Shown here one piece after another: positions 6,410-7,440 of a stretch of DNA of 7,440 nt. How positions within the stretch are numbered: the stretch's first letter is position 1; each line of letters opens with the position of its first letter. Source of the stretch: Bacteroidia bacterium (GTDB taxonomy: Bacteria; Bacteroidota; Bacteroidia; Bacteroidales; Azobacteroidaceae); the NCBI GenBank assembly GCA_025996895.1, contig BNTW01000109.1:1-7440 (forward strand), written 5' to 3'. Both the position numbers and the translations under genes were made by a program. Below the pieces are notes generated by a model. The model made no database searches. It saw only the letters and a list, made by a program, of their open reading frames with translations, and had not been told where the DNA came from.

Positions 6410-7440
6410 TTAATTCTTGATACAACGAAGGGCGAAGCCGTTTGCGCGGTTGTTACTGCTGGCAGGAAGCACGTTACCATTGGCTAATTCCAAGAGGTAG
6501 GCATTCGTACTCGTAAAGGTACTACTCCAGTAGTAGCCGCGCGAGCCCTGGTAGCGCAGCGAGCCATCGTTGTAGACCCGGAAGCCACTTGCAGGCAGAA
6601 ACAATGTAGTAGTAGCACCGTCAGGTTTAACGGCCATACCCTTGACACCTTCGGTGGTGGAGCCGGATTTCTGATACCAATCCCATGTATTAGCCAATGC
6701 GATGGTGTTGCTTCCACTAGAAGTCCCGCCGCGGTACAGGATACCCCATTCGTGCTGGGAAGGAAGACGCCAGCCTGTTCCGCTCGACCCGCCGGCTGTA
6801 CTCGTAGGATTGGCAGGAGGATAAAAAGTACTGTAAGTCAATCCGTTATCCATAATATGCTGGCAGGGATCGTTGTAAGGAGTTGCAGTCTGACGCCACA
6901 GCTGATCAGCATCCACTTGAGTACCGACATACCAGTTATAATTAGTAGTCGCATTTGTTCCAATAAACTTACCGTAATAATCGGTAGGATCGGTACGGGA
7001 TACCTGCTGAAAAGGATATTTATCACTTGCACCTAAAACATTACCGTTTTCATAAACAGGAGGATATGTAGTATTCCAAGCAATAAAGTTGTCGGTCGCA
7101 GCGCCCCCTGTACTTCCGGGCTGAATCAAACTTCTATCCTGGTGGCCGTCGGCAATACGGCCCCACTGAAACAAGTCACCGTAAAGATTCCCTTCGCCGC
7201 TCACCATAGTATGCAATCCGCCAGTGCCATTGACAGCACCGAATGTAACGGTCGCGTTCTGTTGAGCCGAAATCGTCTGCAAACTCGCCCCCAGATTAAA
7301 GCACATAAAGCTAATCCACTCACCATTTAAATCCTTGGCACCGCAACCCACAGCCACTTCGGCAATATTACTGATTACGGAATCGTTGGTCAGATTTTTG
7401 GCCACGCAATAATAACGGTAAAAACCATTCTTGGAAGCAA
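6410..7440 (-). CDS. FISUMP-domain surface protein with Ig-like tail (N-terminus beyond window)
   Basis: This is the C-terminal 342 aa or so of a larger, presumably secreted protein. The frame stays open to the right edge, so a GTG at 7405 is not the true start. The first visible residues, NGFYRYYCVAKN followed by SNIAEVAV, look like the end of a bacterial Ig-like repeat. Then comes a FISUMP (Fibrobacter succinogenes major paralogous) domain from GCGAKDLNGEW onward. Hallmarks are FMCFNLGA, YGDLFQWGR, GWRLPSQHEWGILYRGG, LFLPASGFR, GYYWSST and the end GFALRCIKN. It stops at the FISUMP end with no recognisable type IX sorting domain after it. Such proteins are thought to be cell-surface or secreted and are often multi-copy; the function is not known. 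Its promoter is outside the window. Confidence 0.88.
   Translation of the reverse strand, partial: ASKNGFYRYYCVAKNLTNDSVISNIAEVAVGCGAKDLNGEWISFMCFNLGASLQTISAQQNATVTFGAVNGTGGLHTMVSGEGNLYGDLFQWGRIADGHQDRSLIQPGSTGGAATDNFIAWNTTYPPVYENGNVLGASDKYPFQQVSRTDPTDYYGKFIGTNATTNYNWYVGTQVDADQLWRQTATPYNDPCQHIMDNGLTYSTFYPPANPTSTAGGSSGTGWRLPSQHEWGILYRGGTSSGSNTIALANTWDWYQKSGSTTEGVKGMAVKPDGATTTLFLPASGFRVYNDGSLRYQGSRGYYWSSTFTSTNAYLLELANGNVLPASSNNRANGFALRCIKN

Noticed and set aside
7403..7405. GTG at 7405 as the start of the FISUMP protein
   Set aside because: The frame stays open to the window edge, and the 11 codons before it complete an Ig-like YYC motif.
1..7440. tRNA, rRNA, CRISPR arrays, insertion sequences
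   Set aside because: No tRNA-like cloverleaf, rRNA stretch, regularly spaced repeats or transposase reading frame was seen on either strand.

Overview
The window looks like a Bacteroidales (Bacteroidota) chromosome segment. The signs are a TatA/TatC-only Tat system, TAnnTTTG-type -7 promoter boxes in place of sigma70 boxes, AT-rich leaders without Shine-Dalgarno sequences, a CxxC thioredoxin-like exported protein with a long N-terminal part, and a FISUMP/Ig-like surface protein. The genus cannot be fixed from the sequence.

Layout. (1) Positions 1-1062, minus strand: tatA and tatC lie 9 bp apart, and the first 11 codons of a probable DedA-family gene run off the left edge. (2) 1063-1159: a short divergent promoter region. 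(3) 1160-2029, plus strand: fabD, malonyl-CoA:ACP transacylase. (4) 2004-4201, minus strand: an XRE-cupin regulator and an acyl-CoA synthetase form a two-gene operon joined by a TAATG stop/start. The synthetase 3' end overlaps fabD tail to tail by 26 bp. The operon has a well-formed promoter with a perfect 7+7 bp palindrome over its -7 box, a candidate operator. (5) 4202-4348: a 147-bp gap with a 17-bp-arm hairpin, then on the minus strand an exported thioredoxin-like protein (4349-5599). (6) 5634-6391: an AT-rich toxin-antitoxin module with an intact antitoxin and a frameshifted PIN toxin, bracketed by two palindromes. (7) 6410-7440, minus strand: the C-terminal part of a surface protein with an Ig-like tail and a FISUMP domain, open at the right edge.

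How the genes fit together. Housekeeping genes (Tat export, fatty-acid synthesis) adjoin a self-contained, probably autoregulated acyl-CoA ligase operon. The right third looks accessory. No entirely new system is evident. The best leads are the putative XRE operator, the two unexplained hairpins, and the decayed toxin-antitoxin cassette set between palindromes.
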